Source: Prorocentrum cordatum (lineage: Eukaryota; Sar; Dinophyceae; Prorocentrales; Prorocentraceae). Taken from it: DNA of 64,000 bases. Where the stretch lies: positions 1 through 64,000 of the forward strand of contig CAUYUJ010016064.1 in NCBI GenBank assembly GCA_963575745.1, read 5' to 3'. Shown piece by piece: positions 9,626-19,620 of the stretch. The notes beneath the pieces are model-generated. The model was not told the DNA's origin. It saw only the letters and a program-made list of their open reading frames with translations, and did not search any database. A program made the translations under genes and the position numbers. How positions within the stretch are numbered: position 1 is the stretch's first letter; each line of letters starts with the position of its first letter.

Positions 9626-9875
9626 TTGATTGTGAGATCGATTGTGGTATCGATTGCGCGACCGGTAGCGAGACCGAATGTGAGATCGATTGCGAAATCG
9701 ATAGCGAGATCGATAGTGACATCGATTGCGAGGTCCATGGTCAGAACGATTGCGAGACCCATCAAATGAAATAGATCGAGTGGGATCGATTGTGAGACCG
9801 ATCGAATGAGATTGATCGAGCGAGACCGATAGTGAGATCGATATTGATATCAATTGCGAGATCGATCGGGTGAGA
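9626..9875. repeat. ATCGAT-rich degenerate repeat
   Basis: Short phrases such as GAGATCGATTGCGAG and GATCGATAGTGAG recur about every 12-24 bp, giving many ATCGAT palindromes. A C-rich run (9,881-9,955) and a CACCC-GAA-GGGTG stem follow. Confidence 0.85.
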
Positions 9876-10210
9876 CGCTGCCCCCCCCCCCCCGCCCCAC
9901 ACCCCCCACCCCGGCACAGCCTCTCCCCCCGCCACCCCACACCCCGAACCCCCTTTATCACCCGAAGGGTGGTCGTATAGGTGCATATATATGTACATAC
10001 ATATATACATTGATGTATGCGTAGTTAACTAACTTCACACATGCACGCATACGCATGCCAGCGAGTGAACAAACCTGCATGCATATACGCACCTGTGGCT
10101 TTGCGAAATCATGCAGGTCTTGCCTGCCGCCATGATAATAGCGGAACGCCGAATTGCGATACTGCCACGAAGTAGGTTTTTGAAATTTACCATGACCAAT
10201 ACTTCGGAAA

Positions 10211-10990
10211 CTATGCGCAGGCAAGACTGGACTCTGTTATCTCCAGGTCGCTATGGGCATCCATGAATAAATTGCCTGCCCCTGATCGCATCATCAGCAC
10301 GGCATGACAGCCCGACACGGAGCTCGTTCGGGATGTTGACCCATTTGGCACCACGGATAAATAGCAAGGCGCCCCTGGCGATGTCAAATCGGCCACCCTT
10401 TTGCACAGGGACCCAGGGCGCTTTATGCCAGGGCTGCTACGCCCATTGCTTGGGCGCAGGAAATACGTCGGACGGGACCCGCTTGCGCATTTGGGCTTCT
10501 TTACCTGGAGGCTGTACTTGCGCATGCCTGAACGGCCGATCACGTCGACAAGGTCCAGCACCGACAGCGCCTGATAGGCCCAGCGGCGGCCACGAGGGCC
10601 CCCCTGGACAGTTCTCAGGTGGCGATTATGCCAGTCATAGTAGCCTTCGGGCGGCCAATTGTTGAGCAAGTCCGCGAGCTCCACCTAGCCGTCGCACCCG
10701 TCCAAGGGCGCGACCGATTTAACGCGCCCATCAGAAATATGGTCGCGATGAAACGGCTTGCGGCGAATAGCGGCGGCGAGCCATTCCGAACACTCACGCT
10801 TTTCATGTTCGTTTAGTTTTACTACAAGGACCCCCGCTTCCTTGAGGACCCCCTTCAGGCACTTTTTCTCGGAGCCATTGCTAAGGCAGGTTCCTTCCGC
10901 GAGACGTTGCGGACAACCTGGCGAGCGCGAGCTGCATCGCCAACATGCACGGCAGCACATCGGGCGTCGCACTGCACCGCAACGCATCGG
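10211..10990 (-). pseudogene. Uncharacterised coding block a, broken (unit A)
   Basis: Read leftwards, the segment contains KLNEHEKRECSEWLAAAIRR, then a piece reading ELADLLNNWPPEGYYDWHNR, then in another frame RFDIARGALLFIRGAKWVN. The last frame has a TAG near 10,435 in both units. A private TAG at about 10,685-10,687 replaces the Trp seen in unit B. I do not recognise the protein. The pieces look like former coding sequence, possibly of the same element as the gag gene upstream. Confidence 0.3.
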
Positions 10991-11424
10991 TCAGACCCGT
11001 CGTTGGTGAAGGGCCTGCACGCCGGGTTGATATTCATTCGGTTGGCAGTGCCCAGCTGCCCCCAATAAAGCCTGCATTCTTCTAGCATTTCGATGGCAAC
11101 AGCGGGTTGCCCCGCAGGAGCAATGGCCGGCTCGCCACGCAGCCTCACTGGCTCAGACACTGCAGGCGCTGCCGGCGCTGCCGATGAGCTAGCGCCCCCA
11201 GATGCCCCGGGAATTCGGGAATCACGAATGTCGAAGAACGTGCGAGGCCAATTTCTATACACCACCACCGCCCGCAACAATGAATCACCGCAAAAAGGGT
11301 CAGGGGCAAGGCCATGCCAGACGACGCTGAGACGCCACGGCGAAAAGGAGCGCGGCGCAGCTCGCAGGCTCCGCTGCACGGGGAGTTCCTGGAGCAGAAA
11401 CATCACTTCTTGGTGGTGGCGCAT
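10855..11424 (-). pseudogene. Uncharacterised coding block b (unit A)
   Basis: An open frame of about 189 codons with phrases such as YRNWPRTFFDIRDSRIPGAS and Cys-rich segments near its end. It includes one of the GCGGG-type palindromes (11,102-11,115), read as AGQPA. No family is recognised, and no clear boundary separates it from blocks a and c. Confidence 0.25.
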
Positions 11425-11593
11425 AAAAATCGCTCCCCTTAGTAACCAGAATTTTATACACCACCACCGCGCGTGCTTCGATGAATCCTGCTTCGGCCCT
11501 TAAGAGAGAGGCGGCAGCCAGTTTGCCGTTGGCGGCGGGAGGTGGGCAGCGGGCTTCTCACCATAGCAAAACTGCACCAAATCGCATCGTATA

Positions 11594-12200
11594 TTATTCT
11601 CGATCTTGGTGGTGGTAGTCATATTCTGCGCTCGGAGAACGGGCATCCACTGATCTTGGGAGCCGCTCCTGATGCCTTCGAAATAGTTTCCAACATCTTC
11701 TGCTTAGCACCGCCCTTTGATGAAGAGGCATCCTTGGATGATCCTCCCAGTGATGGCGCCCAGCACGTCCTGCGAGTCCTGCCAAGTGTCGGGCCGCGTC
11801 GACATACCGGATCTTCTGGAGTAGGCGTACTGTCGCCCTGGAACACTGCTGCTGCGGCAGCCACTGCTGGTCCTCTGGAGCGATGTCTCTCAGCGGGTTC
11901 CCCCGCAGGACGCTTAGACTTGATGTTGCCAAGATGGGGATCATCTGGATTGTTTCTCTTCTTCTGCTTAGGCGGTGGCGCAAGCTGATCGGGTTCGAGC
12001 GACGTGCGCTGGCTTGAAAAGTACAAAGATGGGGATATACATGTTTCCTTAGTTGGCTTCAATTTGGGAGGAGGTCCCGGCGGCTTTGCCGCTGCGGTTG
12101 CTCCCGCTGAAGAGCGCCTGGCCTTGCCCCCGCCATTAGGGACATCCGGCTCACAAGGCTTCCCGAGTGCAATGTTGTTGGTCTTGACCTTCTCCTGCAA
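11594..12200 (-). pseudogene. Uncharacterised coding block c (unit A)
   Basis: A Pro/Lys-rich frame with PPPKQKKRNNPDDPHLGN is followed by segments in other frames, for example DVLGAITGRIIQGCLFIKGR ending in a shared stop. This suggests lost frame or introns. A palindrome at 11,893-11,906 is read as AGEPA here and as AGQPA in unit B. No recognised function. Confidence 0.25.
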
Positions 12201-12237
12201 CCCAAATCATACCTATCAACTGCAATCTGTTTTACAT

Positions 12238-13002
12238 TCAGGGTTTGATCCAACCCACCCCTGGACCGTGGGAGGCGACTATCCTGCCAGGAGCGAGATT
12301 CAAATCTCCTGTAACCCTGTCACAAGCATCTATCATTGCATCGGCGTCGCGGGCGCAGTCCGCGGCAGAGGCGCAGGCCGCGCCGACGCAGTCCGAGTCA
12401 GACCCTGAAGGAGCAGCCTCGGCGGGGCCCACTGCCCTGGCAAGGACCAGGTCACCAGCCCCTTCATCGCCTTCTGGCTGGTCGGCGCCTTCTTGCGCGG
12501 ACGAAGCGGGCTGCCCCGCATGACACTCTCGATTGTATACCATAAGGCAGCGATTTGGAGCAAGGTTCCCCCATTCCTCGGCGCGAACTCTCTCATGCTC
12601 ATCAACCGGCTGGCAGTCATCTTCCGCCAGCTGTTCCGCTGGCGGATGATTGGTCGCATCTACAGCGTGACCACGGCCATCACCACGGGACCAGACCCAT
12701 GGCGTTCCTCTGAAGTTAGGGCTTCTTGACGGACGCCTCATCGAGCAACCAGGTCTGCGGTCGGCATAATAGAAGCAAGTACAGACAGAACCCCGACACT
12801 CCTCCCAGTCATTGATGACGGCCCTCTTGAGGCCCCGCCCCCGAAGGGCGCCCTGCGTCTCGGCGCCCGCGCCTCTGTTGGAGCGGGCGGCGATGCCTCT
12901 GTCATCCCGCCCAATTCTATAGAAAGAGAATACCAGCGACGGACGTCGTGCTCGGCCCGGCCTTGGTCGAGCCAATACCCCACTGCATTGGGACGTATAC
13001 AC
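12238..13002 (-). pseudogene. Uncharacterised coding block d (unit A)
   Basis: An open frame of 254 codons in unit A with a Cys-rich part (CRGSVCTCFYYADRRPGC) and an acidic C-terminal part. In unit B a one-base change in length near 47,102 shifts the frame. A palindrome at 12,506-12,519 reads AGQPA. A longer stem, CCGCCAGC with GCTGGCGG (12,624-12,645), also lies in it. No recognised function. Confidence 0.3.
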
Positions 13003-13023
13003 TGGCGAGTTAAGCCATTATCA

Positions 13024-13369
13024 TCATAGCTGACACGGCGTTGCGCGCCCCCTGCCTGGGACGTGGCTAGACGGTCTTCCCTCTGAGGCGGGTTTCCCCG
13101 CAGGCGCCCCCTCCTCGGCGGGGCCCTGGGCACGGGGCCCTTGGGGCCCTCGCATCGGGGGGGCGAGGGCGCCGGCTGCCGCCGGAGCGAGCACCGCTGG
13201 AGCGCGCGCGCGAATGTCCGCGCGAGTAGCTGCGGGCGCGACCGCGACGCTGCATGCGCCGGCCCTCAGCTTCCCTTTCGTCTTCGCCATCATCTAAGCG
13301 ATTCGCCCGCCCCCATACTTGGCGGCCATTTGATCGCCCCCGGCGGCTCGGAGACCGCCACATAGCCAC
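13024..13369 (-). pseudogene. Arg/Ser/Gly-rich coding block e (unit A)
   Basis: An Arg-Ser-rich stretch (RGRARSYSRGHSRARSSGAR) of low complexity. It contains the palindrome 13,088-13,101 and the 19-nt stem-loop 13,106-13,124 that is duplicated in unit B. It may be the tail of the gag-side protein or a separate RNA-binding-like region. Confidence 0.25.
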
Positions 13370-13614
13370 GAACGCAAAATGATCTTCATCATGTCCGAGT
13401 TCGCACTGGATGCGCTCTGAAAGGTCGCCAGTATCTCGCGGGCCCCCCCGCAGATAATGATCGCCATATGATTACATGTTTGTCGGATTGTCAATGACCT
13501 GAGGATGAAGCACGTTGCGCATTTCCTCTTCCGTCGCTGGAATTGTGGCTTCAGAATCCGCAGGCGCCCCCGCCATATCTTGATCTACATCAGCGGGCAC
13601 ATGGAAATCCTCAA

Positions 13615-15357
13615 TCAATTCGATCTGCGCAGGTTGCCCGCGATGGGCATGCCTGACCAGTCTGCCAGGTTGATCCCATTATGGTCAACGCATATCTCCT
13701 CGAAGAGCTCGCCGGCGCAATTCTCGAGGGACATACTGGCACATAGATATCTGGCAGCCATGAAGTTGACAACTGCAGCTGGATTGTCGGCAAGGTCGGT
13801 CAGTAACGATTCCAAATCGACATACTGTACGTCCGAATCGGTTTGCGCCAAATGCATCGACGGACCTCTGCCCCCCCCATCGCCTCGGGGGCATTCACGG
13901 CGGGGGTGCTGCGTGCCATGGCAAATGTCACATTCCATCGTTTTACCGTTAGCGTCTTTCGGGTTGCCCCGACATCCCTCGCCCTTTCCTGATGTGCACC
14001 TACGACCCCTGCCTGCACTCAGTAATGCTTCTTCATATTGTGGTTCAGTAAGGGATGCCAGGAACGCTAACATACCTCTGCCATGCAATCGCCGTCGTTT
14101 GACCTTACCCTTGCCTCGACCCTCACCCTTCCCCCTGAGTGCCCGTCGGATAGTGCGTCGTACCTTGCGAATTGGCTTCTTCCTAAACCGTCCCCATCTG
14201 AGTTTATGCTTCTGATATCCTAGAAACAGCCATTGAGCCCGTTGGTCTTCCGTAAGATACGCGGGCATGTCGGAGTAGTCTCGGGCATTCGCTTTGTCGT
14301 CTGATGACGCGTCGGCGTCGATTCCAGAGTCGAAGTCAGACTCAGCGGGTTGCCCCGTCGAACCTAGAAGGGCAGCGGCTCGCGCAAAGGCCGCCCTTGC
14401 CGACGGCCCCTGGCATATGGCCCTGGAATCTTGCGGCACCGCAGCCGGGCCACCATTTTGAGCTAATAGCGCGGTGGCCCCCTTTGGCTGCGGATCGCCA
14501 TCCCGGACGTCTGTCGCAGGTTGCTTCGCATTGGCTTCAGCATGCAAAGTCTCGGCGCGGAGACCGCGGCTGAAAATACCACCAATATTGCCGGGGGCTC
14601 GCTGAGCGATATGAGCATATGACCTCGGGCGCTCAAGCAGAGAATCCAATGGCCGTTAATTCCTCGGCATCTGGAGGTTGAGCGGCTGTAGGAGTTGTCT
14701 TGCGCGCGACGCCCCCGCCCCTATGGCTCTGAACAGATTAACTGTCAGGGATTGGAAGTTGGGGATGTTAAAGCCCGCCGCAACAGCCTCGTAGCGGGCT
14801 ATCTCGATGCGCGCCGATGTCTGGTCGATCCGCTCCCCCGGATGGACTCGAAAGTCGATGGGGGCCGTTCCCGAGTTAAGTTGGCGTTCCTCCTCTGAGT
14901 TCTCAAACTTCGCGCTAAGGAGGAACACGATGTGGGTGGCACCATCGGTAAGACGGCTACCAATGTCAACGCCAATTTTGGCGACTGCGGGGGGAACTCT
15001 CATGGCCATGGTCCGTGCAAGACCTCGCAGACCACGCTGCAGTGCTGCAGCTTGTTGGAAGGGCATCACATTACCTGCGGCCACGTTGATCCAGGCATGT
15101 ACCCCTCGAACGAATTCGCGGAAAGGTACTTGAGAAGCTGGGCCCCAATGGGGGCCGGTTGGTATTGCGTCGTCTCCGCCGCGCACGTGTCCCACAGCAC
15201 ACCCGATGGCGACCCATATAAGACACAAGGTTGTAATGCCAATCCAATGGCCCCGTAGGTCGTGGTCGGATGTTGGTGGCTGGGGTCTGTGGCGTTTTGT
15301 TGTAAGCCTGCGTGGGGGTGGAGACGACGCAATATCGCACCGCATGTGGCCATGCAT
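13615..15357 (-). pseudogene. Copia-like retrotransposon gag, interrupted (unit A)
   Basis: The frame starts at the ATG at 15357. The first 233 codons end with LLQPLNLQMPRN and a TAA (14656-14658); the same frame then continues for about 344 codons to 13615. The second part has a basic stretch (GKGEGRGKGKVKRRRLHGRG) and a CX2CX4HX4C zinc knuckle, CDICHGTQHPRREC. These are features of a nucleocapsid-type gag that packages RNA. The phrases match copia-type polyproteins I associate with dinoflagellates. The TAA is shared by both units, so it is old or is read through. Unit A also has one C fewer at 13637-13639 than unit B, which shifts the frame and removes about 60 C-terminal codons. No protease, integrase or reverse transcriptase motif was seen downstream. 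Confidence 0.55.
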
Positions 15358-15476
15358 GGTATCATCAAAAAAAATCCAATTGGAATAGGTGGGTGGACCT
15401 CAGGAGTGTAATAGCGCAGAGATGTAGGACTCGAGTAATAGGCCTCCGCAAGAGCAGAGGTAGCTCTGCAAATGTC

Positions 15477-15806
15477 CTAGCGGCTGTGCGTAGTTATGTA
15501 CATTCCTCCGCGCAGACCCACTGCACCCTGATGTTCCACCATGTCAGTAGCCCACCAGATAGTGCCGTGGATGGTGAGGAGTAGAGCGAGAGCTGACCAC
15601 CATAGGCCAGCTCCGCTACCAAATTTGAAGGGGGCCAGTGGGCCCGTCCAGAAGTTTCGCCTTAGGCGAAGCGCAGCTCCAGCTCTGATGTACCGTAGTA
15701 ACGATAATTTCAGTCGGAGGAGGTCATCGCCGGAACGACGGGCCATCTCAAGCGAAGGATGTATTCGGTCCCGATGGCAAGTAGTATGCCTCACAATGAG
15801 GCGCAA
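15477..15806 (-). CDS. Small membrane-segment ORF upstream of gag (weak)
   Basis: An open frame of 109 codons with a hydrophobic segment (LWWSALALLLTIHGTIWWA), conserved at 50,303-50,632 in unit B with few changes. It has no recognised family and could be the 5' part of the gag element or chance. No clear ATG context supports it. Confidence 0.2.
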   Translation of the reverse strand: MRLIVRHTTCHRDRIHPSLEMARRSGDDLLRLKLSLLRYIRAGAALRLRRNFWTGPLAPFKFGSGAGLWWSALALLLTIHGTIWWATDMVEHQGAVGLRGGMYITTHSR

Positions 15807-15846
15807 TCATATGTTGGCGGCCGTTCGCTTGAACACAAACGGCCGC
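15654..15846. other. Cluster of three perfect stem-loops
   Basis: TTCGCC-TTA-GGCGAA lies at 15655-15670; in unit B it is extended to an 8-bp stem. GCCTC-ACAAT-GAGGC lies at 15788-15802. GCGGCCGTT pairs with AACGGCCGC across a 12-base loop at 15817-15846. All three are kept in unit B. Confidence 0.7.
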
Positions 15847-15889
15847 GGACAAACGCTCGCTATCTCTCGCCCTTGTCCGAGCTCACTTT

Positions 15890-16205
15890 AGAATTCCAAG
15901 ATCGCCCTCCCATAGGCTCCCAGAAAGCCCCCAACACGGCACAAGAGGCGCCCAAACCGACCCAAAAGGGTTCCAAAACAGCCCCAAGAGGGGCCCGAAA
16001 GGGAGGACCACGAAACCAACATTTCAGCCGTCCGCCCTTAGAGGCTTCCAGGAGGCCAGAAGAGGATCCAAAAAGGCCCCCAGACGCCCCCAAAAGGCCC
16101 CAAAGAGGCCCCGAGAAGCTCCCCAAAGGCCCCCAAGAGGCCCCGAGGGGCCCCAACAGGCCCCCAAGTCGGCTTCGACAGGGGTCGGCGGTGTGGCGTA
16201 AGCCT
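15890..16205. repeat. GGCC-phrase repeat, CCAAGAGGCC orientation
   Basis: Degenerate 9-12-bp phrases of the type GGCCCCAAGAGG and CCCAAAAGG. Stops are rare, so long Pro/Lys/Arg-rich frames appear without being genes. Confidence 0.85.
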
Positions 16206-16419
16206 AAGAATCCACGTCCGGAAGTGACGTGCTGGGCGGCAGCGTTTTCCGCGGATGCCGTAATGCAGTGGATCCAATGTGTCCAATGTTTGCATAATTC
16301 CCACATACTGTATTGTGTTACATTAATATGTTTCCCCCCATAACCCCCCCTGCAGTCGCGCCACATGAACGGACCAAGATGTCCCCCCCCCCTTCCGGGG
16401 CCATAAAAACCGACAAAAA
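16206..16419. repeat. About 190-bp module between GGCC-phrase blocks, copy 1
   Basis: It starts with CCACGTCCGGAAGTGACGTG and includes a T-rich GTGTTACATTA segment. A diverged copy lies at about 18,498-18,690. It looks like a unit boundary of a larger repeat. Confidence 0.7.
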
Positions 16420-16559
16420 TTATCCCGGCAAAGCAACCTAACAGCGATGTGTAGAAGCATATATGGAAGCATTCCCCTTAAGATTCAGATGAGAATCCAG
16501 TTGTAGAGTTCTGCTGTTCTCGCAGTCGCAGTCGCATTCGCGATGACAGTCGCAGTGGC

Positions 16560-17020
16560 AGCGGCAGTCGCAGTCACAGCCTCAGCCTGCCTCAGTATCA
16601 GCCTGCCTCAGCCTCAGCCTCAGCCTGCCTCAGCCTCAGCCTCAGCCTGCTTCAGCCTCAGCCTCAGTCTGCCTTCAGCCTCAGCCTCTGTGCCTCAGCC
16701 TGCCTCAGCATCAGCCTGCATCCGCCTCAGCCTCAGCCTCAGCCTCAGCCTGCCTCAGCATCAGCCTGCCTCAGCGTCTGCCTCAGCCTGCCTCAGCCTC
16801 AGTCTGCCTTCAGCCTCAGCCTCAGCCTCAGCCTGCCTCAGCATCAGCCTGCCTCAGCCTCAGCCTCAGCCTCAGCCTGCCTCAGCCTCAGCCTGCCTCA
16901 GCGTCTGCCTCAGCCTGCCTTCAGCCTCGGCCTCAGCCTCAGCCTGCCTCAGCCTCATCAGCCTCAGCCTGCCTCAGCCTCAGCCTCAGCATCAGCATCA
17001 CCATTCTCAGCCTCTGCATC
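16560..17020. repeat. CAGCCT/GCCTCA hexamer repeat
   Basis: Imperfect CTCAGCCTGCCTCAG phrases over about 460 bp inside the private insertion. Confidence 0.9.
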
Positions 17021-17029
17021 AGCATCAAA

Positions 17030-17535
17030 ATGCGGCCCGGGAATGGAGTTCTGGGAACTCGAAGAGCACGAAGTGGCCTACAGTTGGCTCCGGGCATTCA
17101 AAATGTGGCCCAGGAATGGAGTTCTGGGCACTCGAAGAGAGCCGACTGTTGCTCCGGGCATTCAAAATGTGGCCCGTGGCCCGGGAATGGACTGGAAATC
17201 GAAGAGCACGAAGTGGCCTACAGTTGGCTCCGGGCATCCAAAATGTGGCCCGGGAATGGAGTTCTGGGAACTCGAAGAGCACGAAGTGTGTGACTGTTGC
17301 ATCCGGCCCTCCAGAATGTGGCCCGGGAATGGAGTTCTGGGAACTCGAAGAGCACGAAGTGTGTGACTGTTGCATCCGGCCCTCCAGAATGTGGCCCGGG
17401 AATGGAGTTCTGGGAACTCGAAGAGCACGAAGTGTGTGACTGTTGCATTCGGCCCTCCAGAATGTGGCCTGGGAATGGAGTTTTGGGAAATCGAAGAGCA
17501 CGAAGTGCGTGACTGTTGGCGAAAAACGAGCCCGG
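17030..17535. repeat. 73-bp minisatellite inside the private insertion
   Basis: AATGTGGCC recurs at 17242, 17315, 17388 and 17461, exactly 73 bp apart. Each unit has GGGAATGGAGTTCTGGGAA and CGAAGAGCACGAAGTG. Earlier units (17,030-17,240) are irregular. Confidence 0.95.
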
Positions 17536-17649
17536 CACCTGCCGCCCGGCAACTCCCAACACCTGCCCGGACCCCCCTGTGGAGTGATCTGTGAGCTCTT
17601 TTGAGTCCACTAGAAACCTATCAGTCTTCGCTGTTAGGTAACATATGAA

Positions 17650-19620
17650 AAATCAACAAATTCGACCTCTTGGGCATCTTGGGGCTCCAAGAAGGCCTCA
17701 AGATGGCCCAAGATGGCCCCAAGACGGCCCAAGACGGCCCAAGATATTCCCAACGGGGGCCCATGAGGCCCCCAAGAGGGCCCAGAAAACCCCAAGGACG
17801 GCCCAAGAGGGCCCCAAGAGCGCCCACAACTGCGCCTCCAGAGGCCGAAATCATAGATTCCCCTATGGTTTTTGCACTAGTTTAGCGTTCTCGTCTTTTT
17901 CGGCTTTCACAAGTCCATGACGGCCCAAGCAGCTTCCAGAATCGCCCCAGAACAAACCAAAAAGCCCCCAAGAGGGTTCCAAGACGGCCCAGGACGGCCC
18001 CAAAACGGCCCAAAGAGGCCCCCAAGACGGCCCAAGAGGCCGCGAAGACGGCCCTAGAGGACCCCAAGGGGGCTCCAATGCAGCCGCGAGAGGCCCCCAG
18101 GACAGCCTCCGAGGGAGCGAAACGGCGCAAAAGCGCCAAGACGGCCGAAGACGCCCCCAAGAGGCCCCCAAGAAGCCTCCAAGAAGCCCCCCAGAAGCCT
18201 CCAAAAGGCCCCCAAAAAGCCCCCCAAAGGCCACACAGCGACTGGAGTGTAATGTCATTTTCCCCCTCTGGGCGAACTGCGGCGCAGCGCCAGCCAGGTG
18301 GAAGTTGGTCGCTGCGGCGCCCATGATTAGAGCCGGCGCTGGAAGGGAAAATGGGGAGGGTGTATGAAAAGGAAAGGGGGAAGGCCCCAAAGAAGCTCCC
18401 AGGAGGCCTCCAGGAGGCCCCCAAGAGGCTCCCAAGAGGCCCCGCGACGACGTGACTGTACGTGCTCCTGACGTGCACCCCGCGAAGCGAGAGGAATCCA
18501 CGTCCGGAAGTGACGTGCTGAGCGGCAGCGTTTTTCGGCGAACGCCTTAATCGGCGAACGCCTTAATGCAACGTATCCAATGTATCCAATGATTGCAGAA
18601 TTGCCACATCTTGCAATGTGTTACATTATTATGTCTCCCCCCTAACCCCCCTAGGAGCCGCGCCACAGGAACGGACCAAAATGATCGGCCCTCCTTCTGG
18701 GGTCCCACACCTACAAAAACCGATGACAGATCAACAAGTTCGGCCTCTTGGGCCTCTGGAGACTCCAAGAGGGCCTCAAGATGGCCCAAGATGGCCCCAA
18801 GACGGCGCAAGACGGCCCCAAGACGGCCCAAGATATTCCCAGCGGGGGCCCATGAGGCCCCCAAGCCGGCCCCAAGAGGGCCCGGAAAGCCCCAAGGACG
18901 GCCCAAGAGGGCCCCGAGAGCGCCCACAACTGCGCCTCCAGAAGCCGAAATTATTGATTTTCCTATGGTATTTGCAATAGTTTAGCGTTCTCGCCTTTTT
19001 CGGCTCTCAAAAATGCATGACGGCCCAAGCAGCTTCCAGAATCGCCCCAGAACAGCCCAAGAAGCCCCCAAGAGGGCCCCAAGACGGCCCAGGACGGCCC
19101 CAAAACGGCCCAAAGAGGCCCCCAAGACGGTCCAAGAGGCCGCGAAGACGACCCAAGAGGACCCCAAGAGGGCTCCAACGCGGCCGCGAGAGGCCCCCAA
19201 GACAGCCTCCGAGGGGGCGAAACGATGCAAAAGCGCCCCAAGACGGCCGAAGACGCCCCCAAGAGGCCCCGAGAGGCCCCCAAGAAGCCTCCAAGAAGTC
19301 CCCCAGAAGCCTCCAAAAGGGCCCCAAAAAGCCCCCCAAAGGCCACACAGCGACTGGAGTGTAATGTTATTTCCCCCCCTCTGGGCGAACTGCGGCGCAA
19401 CGCCAGCCAGGTGGAAGTTGGTCACTGCGGCGCCCATGATTAGAGCCGGCGCTGGAAGGGAAGATTGGGAGGGTGTATGGAAAGGAAGGAAAGGCCCCAA
19501 AGAAGTCCCAAGAGACCAAAAGAAACTCCCAGGAGGCCTCCAGGAGGCCCTCCCAAGAGACCCCGCGACGACGTGACTGTACGTGCTCCGGACGTGCACC
19601 CCGCGAAGCGAGAGTAATCA
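17650..19620. repeat. GGCC-phrase block, two tandem units of about 1.08 kb
   Basis: The segment beginning ATCAACAAATTCGACCTCTT (17,651) recurs diverged at about 18,730, each followed by phrases such as GCCCAAGACGGCCC. Both units end with a segment containing GACGACGTGACTGTACGTGC and GTGCACCCCGCGAAGCGAGA. The phrase orientation is CCAAGAGG on the plus strand throughout. Confidence 0.85.

Larger units (their letters stand above)
11102..14358 (-). repeat. Seven dispersed 14-nt palindromes GCGGG-NNNN-CCCGC (unit A)
   Basis: Positions are 11102-11115 (loop TTGC), 11893-11906 (TTCC), 12506-12519 (CTGC), 13088-13101 (TTTC), 13438-13451 (CCCC), 13959-13972 (outer pair changed to T/A, still paired) and 14345-14358 (one end base changed). 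An imperfect eighth is at 13629-13641. On the coding strand most translate as AGQPA, AGEPA, AGGPA or a close variant. Stems are kept while loops vary. Confidence 0.75.
16420..17641. mobile_element. 1.2-kb insertion private to unit A, with short inverted repeats near its ends
   Basis: Unit B runs without a break from ACCGACAAAAA to CATATGAAAAATC (51,246-51,262); unit A has about 1,222 extra bases between the same flanks. ACCTAACAGCGA at 16436-16447 is the exact reverse complement of TCGCTGTTAGGT at 17628-17639, close to the two ends. The inside is a CAGCCT repeat and a 73-bp minisatellite, with no transposase. A non-autonomous element is possible; a deletion in unit B is the alternative. Confidence 0.45.

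Noticed and set aside
8409-9722. Long minus-strand open frame of Ser/His/Ile-rich codons
   Set aside because: It is simply the translation of the GAT array and the G/T-rich insertion; unit B gives a different length and there is no non-repeat domain.
10211-13600. Search for reverse transcriptase, integrase or protease downstream of gag
   Set aside because: No YxDD, zinc HHCC or D(T/S)G pattern was seen in a convincing context in any of the minus-strand frames, so a full retrotransposon is not called.
14445-14470. CCATTTTGAGCTAA on the plus strand, resembling the spliced leader
   Set aside because: It lies inside the gag coding region on the opposite strand, matches only about eight consecutive bases and is not at any gene start.
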